Of a stretch of DNA of 64,000 nt, positions 1-10,784 are shown in pieces (the first letter of the stretch is position 1; each line of letters begins with the position of its first letter). Source of the DNA: Fistulifera solaris (Eukaryota; Bacillariophyta; Bacillariophyceae; Naviculales; Stauroneidaceae). The notes beneath the pieces are model-generated. The model was not told the origin of the DNA, ran no database searches, and saw only the letters and a program-made list of their open reading frames with translations. The position numbers and the translations under genes are program-made. The stretch spans positions 434,001 through 498,000 of the forward strand of contig AP026123.1 in NCBI GenBank assembly GCA_030295235.1, in the 5' to 3' direction.

Positions 1-244
1 CGACGAAACAACGGCCATGTGGTTGCCACGACACAATGTGGTCAAGACCATCACGTTCAACCAGCTGGAGCATTTCATACAATTTGTAAGGAAATGCATT
101 GTGGTTCCGGGTATCATTGAAGGCGTAATCATAATTGGAATCGGGTGCTGGTACTGCAGCATAATCATGATAGTCATGATGGACAACATGGAGCGCTTGA
201 TTGCTGCTCGATGCGCCTGAGAGTTTTTGTTGCAGCTTTGGCAT
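1..244 (-). CDS. Heat shock factor-type transcription factor, N-terminal part
   Basis: The gene runs off the left edge; only the first 81 codons are visible, starting at the ATG at 244. The first 50 residues are low-complexity (Ser, Asn, His, Asp, Tyr). The start of an HSF DNA-binding domain follows: FPYKLYEML at residues 51-59 and IVSWQPHGRCF at 70-80. This is the form usual in stramenopile HSFs, where helix 1 and the 'W-x-P-x-G-x-x-F' region open the winged helix. HSFs bind inverted nGAAn repeats in nuclear DNA and are a strongly expanded family in diatoms. The trimerisation coiled coil and activation region lie outside the window. The next gene (PPR) is on the same strand, ending at 976. 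The family call is firm; which HSF subtype cannot be told. Confidence 0.85.
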   Translation of the reverse strand, partial: MPKLQQKLSGASSSNQALHVVHHDYHDYAAVPAPDSNYDYAFNDTRNHNAFPYKLYEMLQLVERDGLDHIVSWQPHGRCFV

Positions 245-975
245 TTCGATGGAGGAAAGGGATGATGATTTGTTTTGTCTATTTTGGTTGGAAACACACA
301 TTACAGCACATGTAGTTGTTGTTTTGAAGCTTGGAGTGAAGGTTGAGAGAAGTAAGATCGAGATGAAAGATTGATAGTGAAAAAATGCGAACTGCAATCT
401 GTGAGCAGATTTTCTTCAATCGCACATTTATTGATCTTGACAAAAATCAGAAATCGGGAACGCGACGAACACGAAGAATATGAAGGAGAACAGTAGAGGA
501 TTATATCAAAAAGTACACAACTAATTTGTGGTTTCTGTTCTCCTGTTCTGTTCTTCTGTTCTTCTGCTATATCTTTAGGACGATGCCACGTAGACTACAG
601 TACGTCCATCGTCCATAGTATTTTCAAAATAAGCTGCAAAAAGTTGCAAAAATGCAACGTGCAGTCTGGGTCTGGGTCACGCAACGCTGGTCACGAGTCA
701 TGAATAACCCAAGTTAAAATGGATGATCCGAGGCTCTAGTAGCATGAATCTAAATGCTAGTAGAGAGAGGCAGACTAGAGCCTTCTCAAAGATGTACAGG
801 AGGAGTCACATGACTAACGAAACTATCACGACGATAGAAATGTTCGAAGTAGCTGGCAAGAGGCTAGAAATCTTTGAGAAGTGGGGATACTAGGATGCAA
901 AGGTTGGATTCATTGCCTGGTACCTGTTATTTCATAACAGAGACATTCCAAGGATACCTTTCTGTAATGTAATAG
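245..975. other. Intergenic, upstream of HSF; contains a CTAG-rich hairpin
   Basis: No convincing gene. The 5' side of the HSF gene includes a pyrimidine-rich stretch around 532-565 (repeated TTCTGTTC). At 732-782 there is a nested inverted repeat: GGCTCTAGT (732-740) pairs with ACTAGAGCC (774-782), and inside it TAGCAT (740-745) pairs with ATGCTA (754-759). A related hairpin lies at 17258-17297. Confidence 0.5.
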
Positions 976-3900
976 TTACAACGCTCCCTGTTCCGCGTGT
1001 CTATTGACATCAATCTGGAGATCCGATAGAAGAGCCTGTAGTTCCTTGGATTCTCGAACGAAGTCAGGAAAACTGTTAATTGCTTCTTGAAGCAAGTGAC
1101 TTCTGGCGGTGCCACGCGGAAACATCATTGACAAGCATGATATGTACGACGCGTATAGCTGAACATTTTTGTTCAACTCATCCGCAGCAATAAGATCCGA
1201 CAGCGCGATAGAAGCAAGTTCGCGAGCTTCGGTGATAGTGCTTGTAGCAAGCGAACAATGCTTGAAAATCGTAAGATACGTTTCCGCATTCGGTTTAGCA
1301 TACTGATTTCCACATCGATAGTCGACTTTCATTCTTTCATAGACGGAAGCCAAATCTCCTATACAATTTTCATCCCCATCACTTCGAAAGGCGTCCATCA
1401 CAAGATGATAACATGTCGCGGATGGCAGAGGAGAAACGCTGCTGACGAGGTGTCGATTCGTCATTCGATCCAAAATCGCCAATGCTTCCTTGCCCGCTTC
1501 GCCACCAGTCACTATTGACCAAGCCTTGATGACACCCTGATAGCAGGCTTCTGTGGGTCGCAACGGATCAAGAGCTCCTGATTGATCATAGAACGTTTCT
1601 AATTGCTCTAAAATTGCCCCAGCTCTTTCCGCCGACTCTTTTCCACCAACTTGGGCCCAGCTGTTTATCACATGAGCAAAGTTGAACGTGCTCGGGCGGC
1701 AATTAGGATTTTTTCCACTTGCATAACTTTGCTGCATTTCATTCAAAATGGCCTCCATTTTGATAGGAGCATCTCGTCTCCCGCTGTTCCTCCAAGCAAT
1801 TTGGTACGCTGCGTATGTGTAAGAAGACGGTCTAAAAAGTAATCGAACTTCAGCGAACAGTCGTTCAACGTTTTTCAGGTACCTAACATCTTTAGACTTT
1901 GTCCATGCGTGAATCATTGCCTAATTTCACACGGATTGATCGAATGAGTTTCTTTCTTTGAAAAAACGATGTGTCTTGATTGATGCCCAACTTACCGCAT
2001 AACTCTTTTCCGAAGGACGGAAATCAGGTCTATCGTGACCTAACGCTTTCAGTCGCTGGAACAATAGATGGGCCCTATGTACATCACCTTTCTTCCAGTA
2101 TTCTTCCAAGACATATCTGTAGGTGTTTTCTTCCGGACGAACATCACTTCGTTTATCTATATACATTTTCTCACGCATCTCAATATAACTCTCAGCTTCA
2201 CTATCTTCGCCAAACCTCGCAAGTAAACGCGCATATTGATTCATTACGCCAATGTGAAGAGGGATTTTATCTTCCTCCATTTGACGGATCAAGAATGTGC
2301 CGTACTGTAGCATCTCTGGTGTGAACGACGAACTCAAGCCCAGCAACATGAAACGGTATGTACTAGCGTCAACCTTTCGATGATAGTCTTGTCGCCATTT
2401 GTTGAATAAACGAACCAACCGGTCGGTTCGAGCACTTGACCGTGATCTTGCCCATGCTTTTAAGCAATGATTCAGATCCTTTATCGTTGGACCTCGAAAA
2501 CTCTTGTCCAATTCACCTCGTGCACACAGTCGCGTGAATACATCCTCCATTTTTAGCGCCAGCGCTTCCCTTTCTTGCGGTTCGTGAGCGCGTTCTTGTC
2601 GAAAAAGCAGGCCGCCTAAAAATTCAGTGTAAAGTTGGGAGTCTAGAACCGACTCCCTCCCATTGTCAACTCTCTCAAGAGATTCCAACATCTCCTCAGC
2701 CTTCGCAATACCATCCTTGGACGAACTTCGGAGGAACGCCAAAATAACTGAAGTATACGTGATTCGATCCGGCTTAGTGTTCATTCCAGACTGATGCATT
2801 TCAACCATCCGACGCAGAATTGATTCAACTTCGTCAACAGAAACGGAAGAGCCAAATGTGCACGCATTCAAGGCAATATTGAAATGTATCGTAGTCGCCT
2901 TGACACCTTGGGACAGCATTTCGTCTAGAATTTCTTTAGTTTTTCTGGCGTCTCCAGCTTTGCTGCAAACATTCATCAACGACGAGTACACAAACGGATC
3001 TTTCATGAAATTATATTGCTTCATAGAGTCCCACCATGCAAACGTACGTTGCAGGATCGCAGATGTGGCAGCACAAACTCCAACCGATGTCTCCACTTCA
3101 TTCGCAAATGCCGATAGTATCGATGTACAGATCGGCTTCATATCATCGATGGAATCGGTCAGCATCGAAGGATTGCGCTTCATGAGCTTCTCGAACAGTT
3201 TTAAACATTCCTCCGCTCCCCCGGGTACACGTCCTGCGGCTCTGGCAGTGAATTGAAAGACATAACAAGAAGAATCCGGCGATAAAGAACTCGACTTTGA
3301 TTGTTCCATGTCTTGTACAATTTGATCAATGATCGTGATACACTCCCGTGGACTGCGGGCGCCTCCCAACGGAATCGACAACTTCTCATTGTACTGACTG
3401 GGATTCCATGACCGATCACTCTGTAAGTGAGCCAGAAATCGACATCTTTTGTACCAAAGGTTCAAAAGCCCTCGTTGGCTGTTGACGTCGGGTACCAGTT
3501 TGGGATACGATCGATCATCTTGACATTTCTGCATCATGGCAGCAATTTCGGAGGCTTCTCTTAATGCGTCGATCATTTCCGCATTACTAGCCCTGGATGC
3601 GTTTCCCCGCTGGTTTCGAGCTCTTTGCGTGAATGCGCGGGTCCCTTCGAGCGGTTGCAGCATAAGATTGATGAGTCGGACAAAGCCTCGGTTGGGAGCA
3701 GGTACAGCCTGTGAATTGTCGCACACCAAATCCTGAAGCAATTTGGGGTTCTTCTTTTCGTAGTAATAGTAGTCAAGGATCTTTCGTGCGTTAATTAAAT
3801 GTGTTTTGTCTTGATTTCCTTTTTTCGCCGCAAACTCGACGGAGCGTTTCCCGAGCCAGAATAAGTAAGCGGCTTTGAGTGCGGAGTGACTGTGCGCGGA

Positions 3901-4125
3901 CGGATCCGCCGTGATCTTTGCCATGCTTTCCGTGCGACGCGTATCGATACCGTGCCATTCATTCTGAGCGTTGTTATTTGTCGATTCACTGAGCCATCGA
4001 AAAGCACATAATGGTTGTAGATTATTGCGTGCGTAGGGAAGGACGATTGTTTTTGGGAATGAAACAAGCATCGTCGTAGGCCTAGTTGTCACGCGCGGCA
4101 TCTTGGAAAGATAGAGACGAAGCAT
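976..4125 (-). CDS. PPR-repeat protein, probably organellar RNA-binding
   Basis: Two exons: 1996-4125 and 976-1920, giving 1023 residues. The intron (1921-1995, 75 bp) has a GTAAGT donor and a TTAG acceptor on the minus strand. Splicing restores a PPR repeat across the junction (SEKSYA then AMIHAW). The protein holds many degenerate 35-residue pentatricopeptide units, recognisable by 'TYTSVI', 'HFNIALNACT' and 'TYRYVLEEYWKKGD'. Such alpha-solenoids bind organellar RNA in processing, stability or translation. The N terminus (first ~45 residues) is rich in Arg, Ser and Thr with few acidic residues, as in a mitochondrial presequence. No typical plastid signal peptide is seen, so mitochondria are favoured by inference. 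The head-to-head neighbour is the SPT1 gene. Confidence 0.9.
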
Positions 4126-4667
4126 CGTAATGGTTCCATCGCATTCTACCTAGAGAGAATTCTTCTCGGTTAAACAAACAGTTGACTGATTTCTACAGAA
4201 TATTCGAATGTATCATCATCATCGTCATCGCAACGTTGCTTGCGGCATGAGTAAATGCTTGCGGTGTGCGTTTTTCTTTTCTTTTTTTTTTCTTGGTGGA
4301 CAGTTCGCGGCTCGCGTGAGATAGTATAAGGTTGAGGATTTTTATAAGAAGTGCCAGGTGCCAGTTACTGCGTAAACCAACATTTAGTTTGATAGTGAAT
4401 AAAGGTGCACAGAATTATTATGGACTTGATCGTGTCCTTGTACTCCGAGCATGTTTTATAGTTAGGTCATAACCGATAAAATTTTCGCACTGTGCGTGAA
4501 TAAAGTAAAAGTTTATGACGGTTAACTTTTGTGTTGCTTGTCCAAGAAAATGCCTCGTGGATCAACAACAACAATGAAACGTTGACCTTTGACCTTGCTA
4601 TACTCGTAACCCAAACAACACCACTTTCATCCAGTTCACTGCAGTTGAAACCGATAGAAAAGCCACG
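4126..4667. promoter_or_regulatory. Shared upstream region of divergent PPR and SPT1 genes
   Basis: This 542-bp gap separates two outward-facing starts (4125 minus, 4668 plus), so it must contain both promoters. It has a short CATCAT/CGTCAT run near 4211-4230 and a C/T tract at about 4270-4295. No TATA box or gene can be assigned with confidence. Confidence 0.4.
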
Positions 4668-6389
4668 ATGGACCCAAGTCGCTCGATACCCAACGTGTAT
4701 AATCTGGGCTTCAAAGCGGGTAGCCTTGTTGCGGAGCTTCTTTACATGCAACGCCGTGTTACTTTGTCCGAAGTAGCCGATGCCCTCACCAGTTTCCCTG
4801 TCCTCTACAAAGAATGGTGGCTCAACCTTGTTGCGAATGATCCTATTCACGTCTTGGTGGAAACGACGTTGATCATTGCGATTGTTTACTTTCTCGTCAG
4901 CCGATCGAAAGACTGGAAAGCATCGGATGAAAAGGAGAAACTCACGGCGAAGGAAGAAAATGAGCTTCTCTACGACTGGAAACAGAACATTCGAGCACCT
5001 CTGGCTCCGAAAGTCCAACATCAACCCGAATGTGCTGTGATTCACAAGACTGACGGAAGAACTATCACGCTGCAAGTCAATGTATCATCGGCCATGTCCG
5101 CGTCATCGGTCAGCACGGATTCGACGCCTGTAACAAACAACGTTTCCACAGAAGATGCGTTCAAAGGTGGCGCTGCACGTGCTGGCGAAAGCATTCATCC
5201 TGCTCCTGAATTCAAGACTGTGCTGAATTTTGGAACGTCGGATTATTTGGGGCGATCGGCCTCAAATTCGTTGATTAAAGAAGCTGCCATCAAGGCTTTA
5301 GATAAGTACGGTTGCGGCTCGTGCGGACCCCGTGGCTTCTACGGGACGGTCGATGTTCATCTGGAGCTGGAGAGCGCAATGGCGAAGTTTATTGGTACAG
5401 ATGACGCTATTCTTTATTCGGATGGCGCCAGTACGGTGAGCTCGACGGTTGCTGCATTTGCCAAGCGCGGTGACTTAATCGTAGCCGATGAGGGCATTTA
5501 CGAGCCTCTCATGACGGGTGTCTCTCTCAGTCGAGCGAATGTCAAGTGGTTCAAGCACAATGATATGGCGGACTTACAGAAGGTTCTCGCCCAAGTTCAA
5601 GAGTCCGACAGAAAGCTGGGTCGAAAGCTGAACGATCAGCGACGCTTTCTAGTTGTGGAGGGCTTGTACAAAAACACAGGCAAAATTGTTCCTCTGGATG
5701 ACTTGATCAAATTGAAGGAGAAGTATTGCTTTCGGTTGATTCTTGACGAGTCGAACAGCTTTGGGGTTCTGGGCAAAACAGGCCGCGGTGTGACCGAGTT
5801 ATTCGGCAAACAGCTCATGAGAGACGTGGAAATCACAACGATTTCGCTCGAGAATGCGGTTGGAAGCATCGGTGGTGTAACTGTGGGATCGGAGGAGGTT
5901 GTAGATCACCAGCGTCTTAGTGGATCTGGCTACTGCTTCAGTGCATCGTCTCCCCCGTTCACGGCTACAGCGGCTATCAAATCCATTGAATTGTTGGCGG
6001 AGCAGCCCGAAACTTTGAAGCAGCTTCGTGAGAATCAACTCTACCTTCGATCAAAGCTCCTCAACTTGTGTCAGCACAAGCTGGAGGAGGTGCTCGTCAT
6101 CACAAGCGACGAACGGTCTCCGATGGTAATCTTGCAAGTTGCAGACATTCCGGAAACTAAGAATCTAGACGAAATAGCCTTCTTGAGCGAAGTTGTCAAA
6201 GAGAGTTTGAACAGGGGTGTTGCGTTCGTGGCGACCGGTCACCAGAGTGTTGGTCTCGTAAGAACGGCGCCTCCTCCTGCTATTCGAATATGCGTATCTT
6301 GTCTTCACACGAAAGAGGACATCGATCACGCTGTTACGGCACTTGGAGAATCGGTGGATTTCGTGCTTAACCGTATGCATGATTCTTAA
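4668..6389 (+). CDS. Serine palmitoyltransferase subunit 1 (LCB1-type)
   Basis: 573 residues, close to the usual LCB1 length. Serine palmitoyltransferase condenses serine with palmitoyl-CoA, the first step of sphingolipid synthesis, at the ER. An N-terminal membrane segment lies at about residues 59-78. The fold-type-I aminotransferase domain follows, with KYGCGSCGPRGFYG near residue 215; the conserved Cys is the one mutated in human hereditary neuropathy. Further landmarks are LDESNSFGVLGKTGRG (~360) and DHQRLSGSGYCFSAS (~415). The position of the PLP-binding Lys has no Lys ('SLENAVGSIGG'), which marks LCB1 and separates it from catalytic LCB2, its expected partner. Single exon; the first ATG with a good context was taken as the start. 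The ATG at 4668 is preceded by an ACG context. Confidence 0.95.
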   Translation: MDPSRSIPNVYNLGFKAGSLVAELLYMQRRVTLSEVADALTSFPVLYKEWWLNLVANDPIHVLVETTLIIAIVYFLVSRSKDWKASDEKEKLTAKEENELLYDWKQNIRAPLAPKVQHQPECAVIHKTDGRTITLQVNVSSAMSASSVSTDSTPVTNNVSTEDAFKGGAARAGESIHPAPEFKTVLNFGTSDYLGRSASNSLIKEAAIKALDKYGCGSCGPRGFYGTVDVHLELESAMAKFIGTDDAILYSDGASTVSSTVAAFAKRGDLIVADEGIYEPLMTGVSLSRANVKWFKHNDMADLQKVLAQVQESDRKLGRKLNDQRRFLVVEGLYKNTGKIVPLDDLIKLKEKYCFRLILDESNSFGVLGKTGRGVTELFGKQLMRDVEITTISLENAVGSIGGVTVGSEEVVDHQRLSGSGYCFSASSPPFTATAAIKSIELLAEQPETLKQLRENQLYLRSKLLNLCQHKLEEVLVITSDERSPMVILQVADIPETKNLDEIAFLSEVVKESLNRGVAFVATGHQSVGLVRTAPPPAIRICVSCLHTKEDIDHAVTALGESVDFVLNRMHDS

Positions 6390-6562
6390 AAAGTTATAAC
6401 AGGTTAAACTTTATGATATATTTCGTACATGCAAGTATTCTATCCCTTTGTGAAAAGACCTGTTTCAACGCTAATAAAAGTCCAAGAACTTATTACTGGC
6501 CTAGCTCAATTTGATTGCAAAATACGCCCTAGAATATTTGTCGGCATAGAGCAATGCAATCG

Positions 6563-8256
6563 TTATAAATCTTCTTGTGTAAGAAGGCTTGTCTTCGACT
6601 CAACTGTGATGTGGCTTTCTTCCACGGTAGAGTCATGAAGAAGTGTACGCTTCCGTCGTTGCTGGTCTGTCGTGCTCCAAAGGCCTTGCAAATACCCATC
6701 GAGGATAGAACGGACTTGCGTCATAGAAGGCCTTGCCCGTGGATTCGATGCGAGGCAGACTCGCACCAACTCCTGAAGATCATCTGGCCAGCAGGAACAA
6801 ATTGGCAGCCAGCACTCTTTCAAATTCTCCTCCTCGATCTTGGCGCGAGAATGGGTCGCAAGTCCATCACGAGGAGACGCCAGGGACAACACCTGCCAAA
6901 GTACGACACCGTAGCTGTATACATCGGCGGGGAGGCCATACGTCTTCTTTGCTCGGACTTCGGGTGCCATGAATAATTTGGTACCCACCGGTGACATTTC
7001 GTATCCACCATCCACCATCTTCTCTGGGAGGAAACGCGACAAGCCAAAGTCATAACACTTCAAAACACCCTGTGCACAGAAACCAATATTGGCCTATAGT
7101 TTCGAAGTGAGTGAAAGTACATTGCAAACATGCTAAAACCGATAGAAGGTGCACGTACCGATTTAATGTCGCGGTTAATGATGCGCCGATCATGCATGTA
7201 TTCAATCGCGGAAGCAAGATCGTGTGCTACTTGAATACGCGCACGGAATAGATTATGCATTTTTGTCACCGCTTTTTGTTTCAGCCATGGAAATGCTAAC
7301 CGAGATCTGTATTTGCGAAGAAGACCCCGCCAATCTTCTATTCTCTCGTCCAAACCCTCCACTAGACGGTCTAATATCAGGAAGTAGTCCGAATACACCA
7401 GAGATCGAAAGGCATCCGCTCCCGCACCGTTCCAACCCCTTAATCCTATTATATTCGGGTGATTCAGTGTACAAAGCAATTGCCCTTCTAATATGAGGTC
7501 GATGGCAGCCCTTTCGAAACGCTCTTCGTCCTGCGCTAACTCATGTCGCAAGCGTTTGACAGCGTACCGATTGATTTCATACTCATGCCCATCTACTTTC
7601 TTTTTAGTGTGACAATATCGACGATAAGTTTGTACAATGTGTTTTGAAAGATAGACTCGCGCGGATTGTTCTGGTAGCGTCATGCCCTGTGAAAATGAAT
7701 CATCCAGTTGAAAAGAGCTCACTTCATAGACACTTGAGAAACCTCCGACGCCAATTAAACGACCAACTTGGTATTCCGAGGTCGCAATTGGCTGTATTGA
7801 TCATGTAAGACACATACATCGAAGAAAACATCAACACGGAAGAGGTCTTTTGATACTTACTGCCACCACTTTCTCACTTTGTGACTCGTTGGGTTTTAAC
7901 AATTTGTTCATTTGTAAATGCTTTTGAAAGGATTTGATGTTTCGCCGCGCCGCTTCAGCGGTTCTATTTGCCAGTTTCTGATCGATTTTAAAGTCTTCTT
8001 GGGGTTGTGATGTGCGGCTCACCACCTCAAACAGACCGAAATCGAGATCGAGACAATCGCGACTATTCAACGCATGCATGGATGCGAGTCCTGGCTTTCT
8101 ATGAAATGGGAGTTTCGCACAAATTTTGCATTTTCTGTCAGTGACTAGAAATGTGTTCGAGCTTGCGAAATCGATTAAAGGTTTGCTGCCGACTTTCTGG
8201 CTTGAATTGTCGTCTTTCGCCATCGAGATATGGTCGCATTTACTGGTTGGCATCAT
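6563..8256 (-). CDS. Protein kinase, TKL-like, with an altered HRD motif
   Basis: Three exons (7861-8256, 7159-7791, 6563-7093; introns of 69 and 65 bp with GTAAGT and GTACGT donors) give 519 residues. Residues 1-140 form an unrecognised N-terminal region with a small CxxC. The kinase domain follows: Gly loop GVGGFS (~147), a long insert between strands 2 and 3, the Lys of YAVKRL, RDIKSAN catalytic loop, DFG (CYDFGLSRF) and MAPEV. The catalytic loop reads IINRDIKS: the His of HRD is replaced by Asn while the catalytic Asp, Lys and Asn remain, so activity is plausible. Substrate is unknown. Family assignment to tyrosine-kinase-like Ser/Thr kinases is inferred from the activation segment (GTKLFMAPEV, YSYGVVLWQ). 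The gene is tail-to-tail with SPT1. Confidence 0.88.
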
Positions 8257-9427
8257 AGCCGTTTCAATTAGTTGTTGCGTTTGATTTCCCCTCTAACATA
8301 CGCTTTGGTTGCTTTTTGATCGGTTGTTGTTGACGTTTCAATAAGAAGAGAAATAGATGATAAAGTCTGCTCAGAAGAAAAGGCCGGGCTGCAAAAACAG
8401 CAAAGCAGGCACAGCGTGGGCGAAAAGGCACGCACAACGCACAGTGTTTGAGGGTTCTGCAGTTCGGACGTTCGACCAACAAAAATCAAAAAAATAATCC
8501 GCTCGAATGATACGACTTTTTACTTTTTACGGTCTACTGTAAACGTTATACTGTGTCTGTACGATAACGTTTCTGATAAAGTTGTACATTAGATACTACG
8601 GACATCCAGAAACGGTTAAAGAAACTGTAGCACTGTAGCGCTTGCTATAGTCCAAAAACAGTTAATCTGAACAGTGATCTGTGAACAGTGAGTACAAAAT
8701 TTCTCATGAATGCTTTAGTCTGTTGTCTATTGTGATAAGTACGTAAGTAAATCAAAGAAAGTCGGAAAGACTAAATGTTGCGCAATAAGGCAAAAATTCT
8801 TTCTGAAAGCAAGACTGAATAACAATTTACAAGCTACAAACATCTCTCTAGTATAGAGCGATAAGTAGCATTTACCAGTAGACAACTTCACTCTTGACGT
8901 TGACGCTTGACGCTTGAACAACGTTGACAGGCACGTAACACGTAACACATAACACATAATGCACATAAACCTTACTTTGAACAAAATTGAGTCTTCGGAG
9001 AAATAATCTACGAGTAAAAGACTGCACAGCCGTAGTTAATTATGGGCTTACCAGGTATGGTTCTTATAAGTTTTCATGTCAGAACTACAGCAGCTGTACC
9101 AGGTAAAATGTACAATGCGGAAAAAATTCTCATCTCTCTGTGCAGGATTTGACATCGCGACTGCGACTGCCCTGTGTTTTTCACCAGTGCCTGATAAACT
9201 TAGGGTTCGAGATGATTTACTGTTCGACTAAGGCGACGAACGCGAACGGTGATCTGAATCTAAATGAGTGAGTCAAGTAGTATTACCAGGTAAGCTATTT
9301 AGCCCCACGTTGTAGACAAGTTTAGACAAAAAGAGACCGCCTTTCAATTTGGTCAAGTTAAATGCTTTGTCATTCTCTCTAGACGGCTGGTTCCTCTTTG
9401 AAGGGCTGATCATTATTAACAAGGATA
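8257..9427. other. Intergenic, with three copies of the TACCAGGTA motif
   Basis: About 1.2 kb upstream of the kinase and downstream of the polyphosphatase. Short open frames here have no coding character. The palindrome-like 9-mer TACCAGGTA occurs at 9049-9057, 9097-9105 and 9284-9292. Nothing else is recognised. Confidence 0.5.
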
Positions 9428-10571
9428 TCATTTTCTTGTCTGAAAGTACTGAATGAGGATGGGGGCAACTATCTTCCGACTGGCCTTTACATTTCCTTGA
9501 TCAAGCACAATCACTGGCTGATCACAACGATCCAACAGCTGTTCACGAAAGGAGAGTTGCAAAGACCCTTCTCTTTCAAGCCACGCGTACACTTCTGATG
9601 CATCTTTTCCGCACAGTAAGAGTTCTCTCGTAAGGGACGAAGCAGAGTCTTTCGCATACGCGAACATGATTACAAAGAACTTTATTTGCAAGCGCTCCAT
9701 GAAGGCTTCAATGCTGTTGATCGCGTGTTCTTTGTCCAAGAAATTCTTTGCGGACAAAAGAACCGAAGATATGCCGAATGTTTCATCACCCGCTTGGAAA
9801 ATTTTAAAATCTAGACGCAAAGCATCCTCCACTGGTAGAGGATTCCAAAACAATGGATCGAACTTTGCGTTTTGTAACGCATCAAAGAGGAGAGATGTGC
9901 TCGGTTGTAAGGGGCTATCTCCACAAATACTGCCATCCAGATCCAGTTCCTGCCAGTTTGTCGCCTTTAGCAATTTTTGTACTGCTGCTTCGTCACGTGG
10001 TGTAACTTTGCCGGCATTAGGTGACAGGTTGACGGAATCGATCAAAATGACCCCGAGTAGTAACAACGATAAATCGGCTGGCAATTTCGTCCCCTCCATT
10101 TTTTTCTACCATGAGCGTGCAAGTGCTCGCGACAGTTGGTTCGCCCTTATCACTAAAAGCTATGTTTCGTATTGTCGCGCTATCTTTGTGATGACCTTCG
10201 TCCATGTGATGGTCGTAAATAGCTTTCACAAAATGGCTACCTTGCTCCAGTGCAGGTGCATCTAACCGATTGTGATCAACGAGCGTCAAGGATACCGGTT
10301 CAGCTGCTAGGAAATTAAGCTGATCCGCAAACCATAAGTCCGAGATTTCTAGACCAGCTATTTTGAAAAGTAGCATCGCCTCGGGACGTTGTGTTCGGAG
10401 ATCGTTTTGACGGATCGATATCACAGGAGTAGCATCGTCAAGATATGCGGCGGCTAACGCCGAAACGATACTGTCTGCATCCCCTGCTTTATTGCCGATA
10501 ACCAAGTGATTTGTTGGCGAGTCACGGCGCTTCTTCAGAAAGGCACTCAAGCTTTCGTCAGAGGTCTTCAT
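9428..10571 (-). CDS. Exopolyphosphatase, prune/PPX1 family (DHH phosphoesterase)
   Basis: About 381 residues in two frames. The DHH-family motifs are in order: NKAGDADSIVSALAAAYL (Asp-x-Asp metal site), TLVDHNRLD, and YDHHMDEGHH. The DHHA2-like C-terminal half covers VILIDSVNL to the end. PPX1/prune enzymes remove terminal phosphates from short polyphosphates or act on cyclic nucleotides. The reading frame changes in an A7 run (plus-strand T7, 10099-10105); one base fewer joins both halves within a conserved stretch. I take this as a sequencing or assembly error. The start is ATG 10571. An in-frame ATG at 10685 would add 38 residues with a hydrophobic stretch followed by SSSAWCVPR and Arg/Ser-rich sequence, a possible diatom plastid presequence. 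Upstream the satellite begins. Confidence 0.82.
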
Positions 10572-10784
10572 GGCAGCCAAAGAACGACTAAAAAATCGAT
10601 GCGTAGATCTCGGCACACACCAAGCTGAAGAAGAACGATGAACGAGCGATATTACCAGATACAGAATTTTAATGATATCTATCATGCAAATTATATCGAG
10701 CTTGCTTGTTGTGACGAAAAATACTTTCAAAAAGTAGAAGGGATACCTGGTAATGGTAATAGCTATGTACGAAAACGTGCACAC

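Noticed and set aside
8264-8489. Short minus-strand frames just upstream of the kinase
   Set aside because: Two overlapping frames of equal length with low-complexity content; probably 5' untranslated or promoter DNA.
9428-10571. Intron explanation for the polyphosphatase frame change
   Set aside because: Both halves meet without missing residues at an A7 run; there is no room for GT-AG excision.
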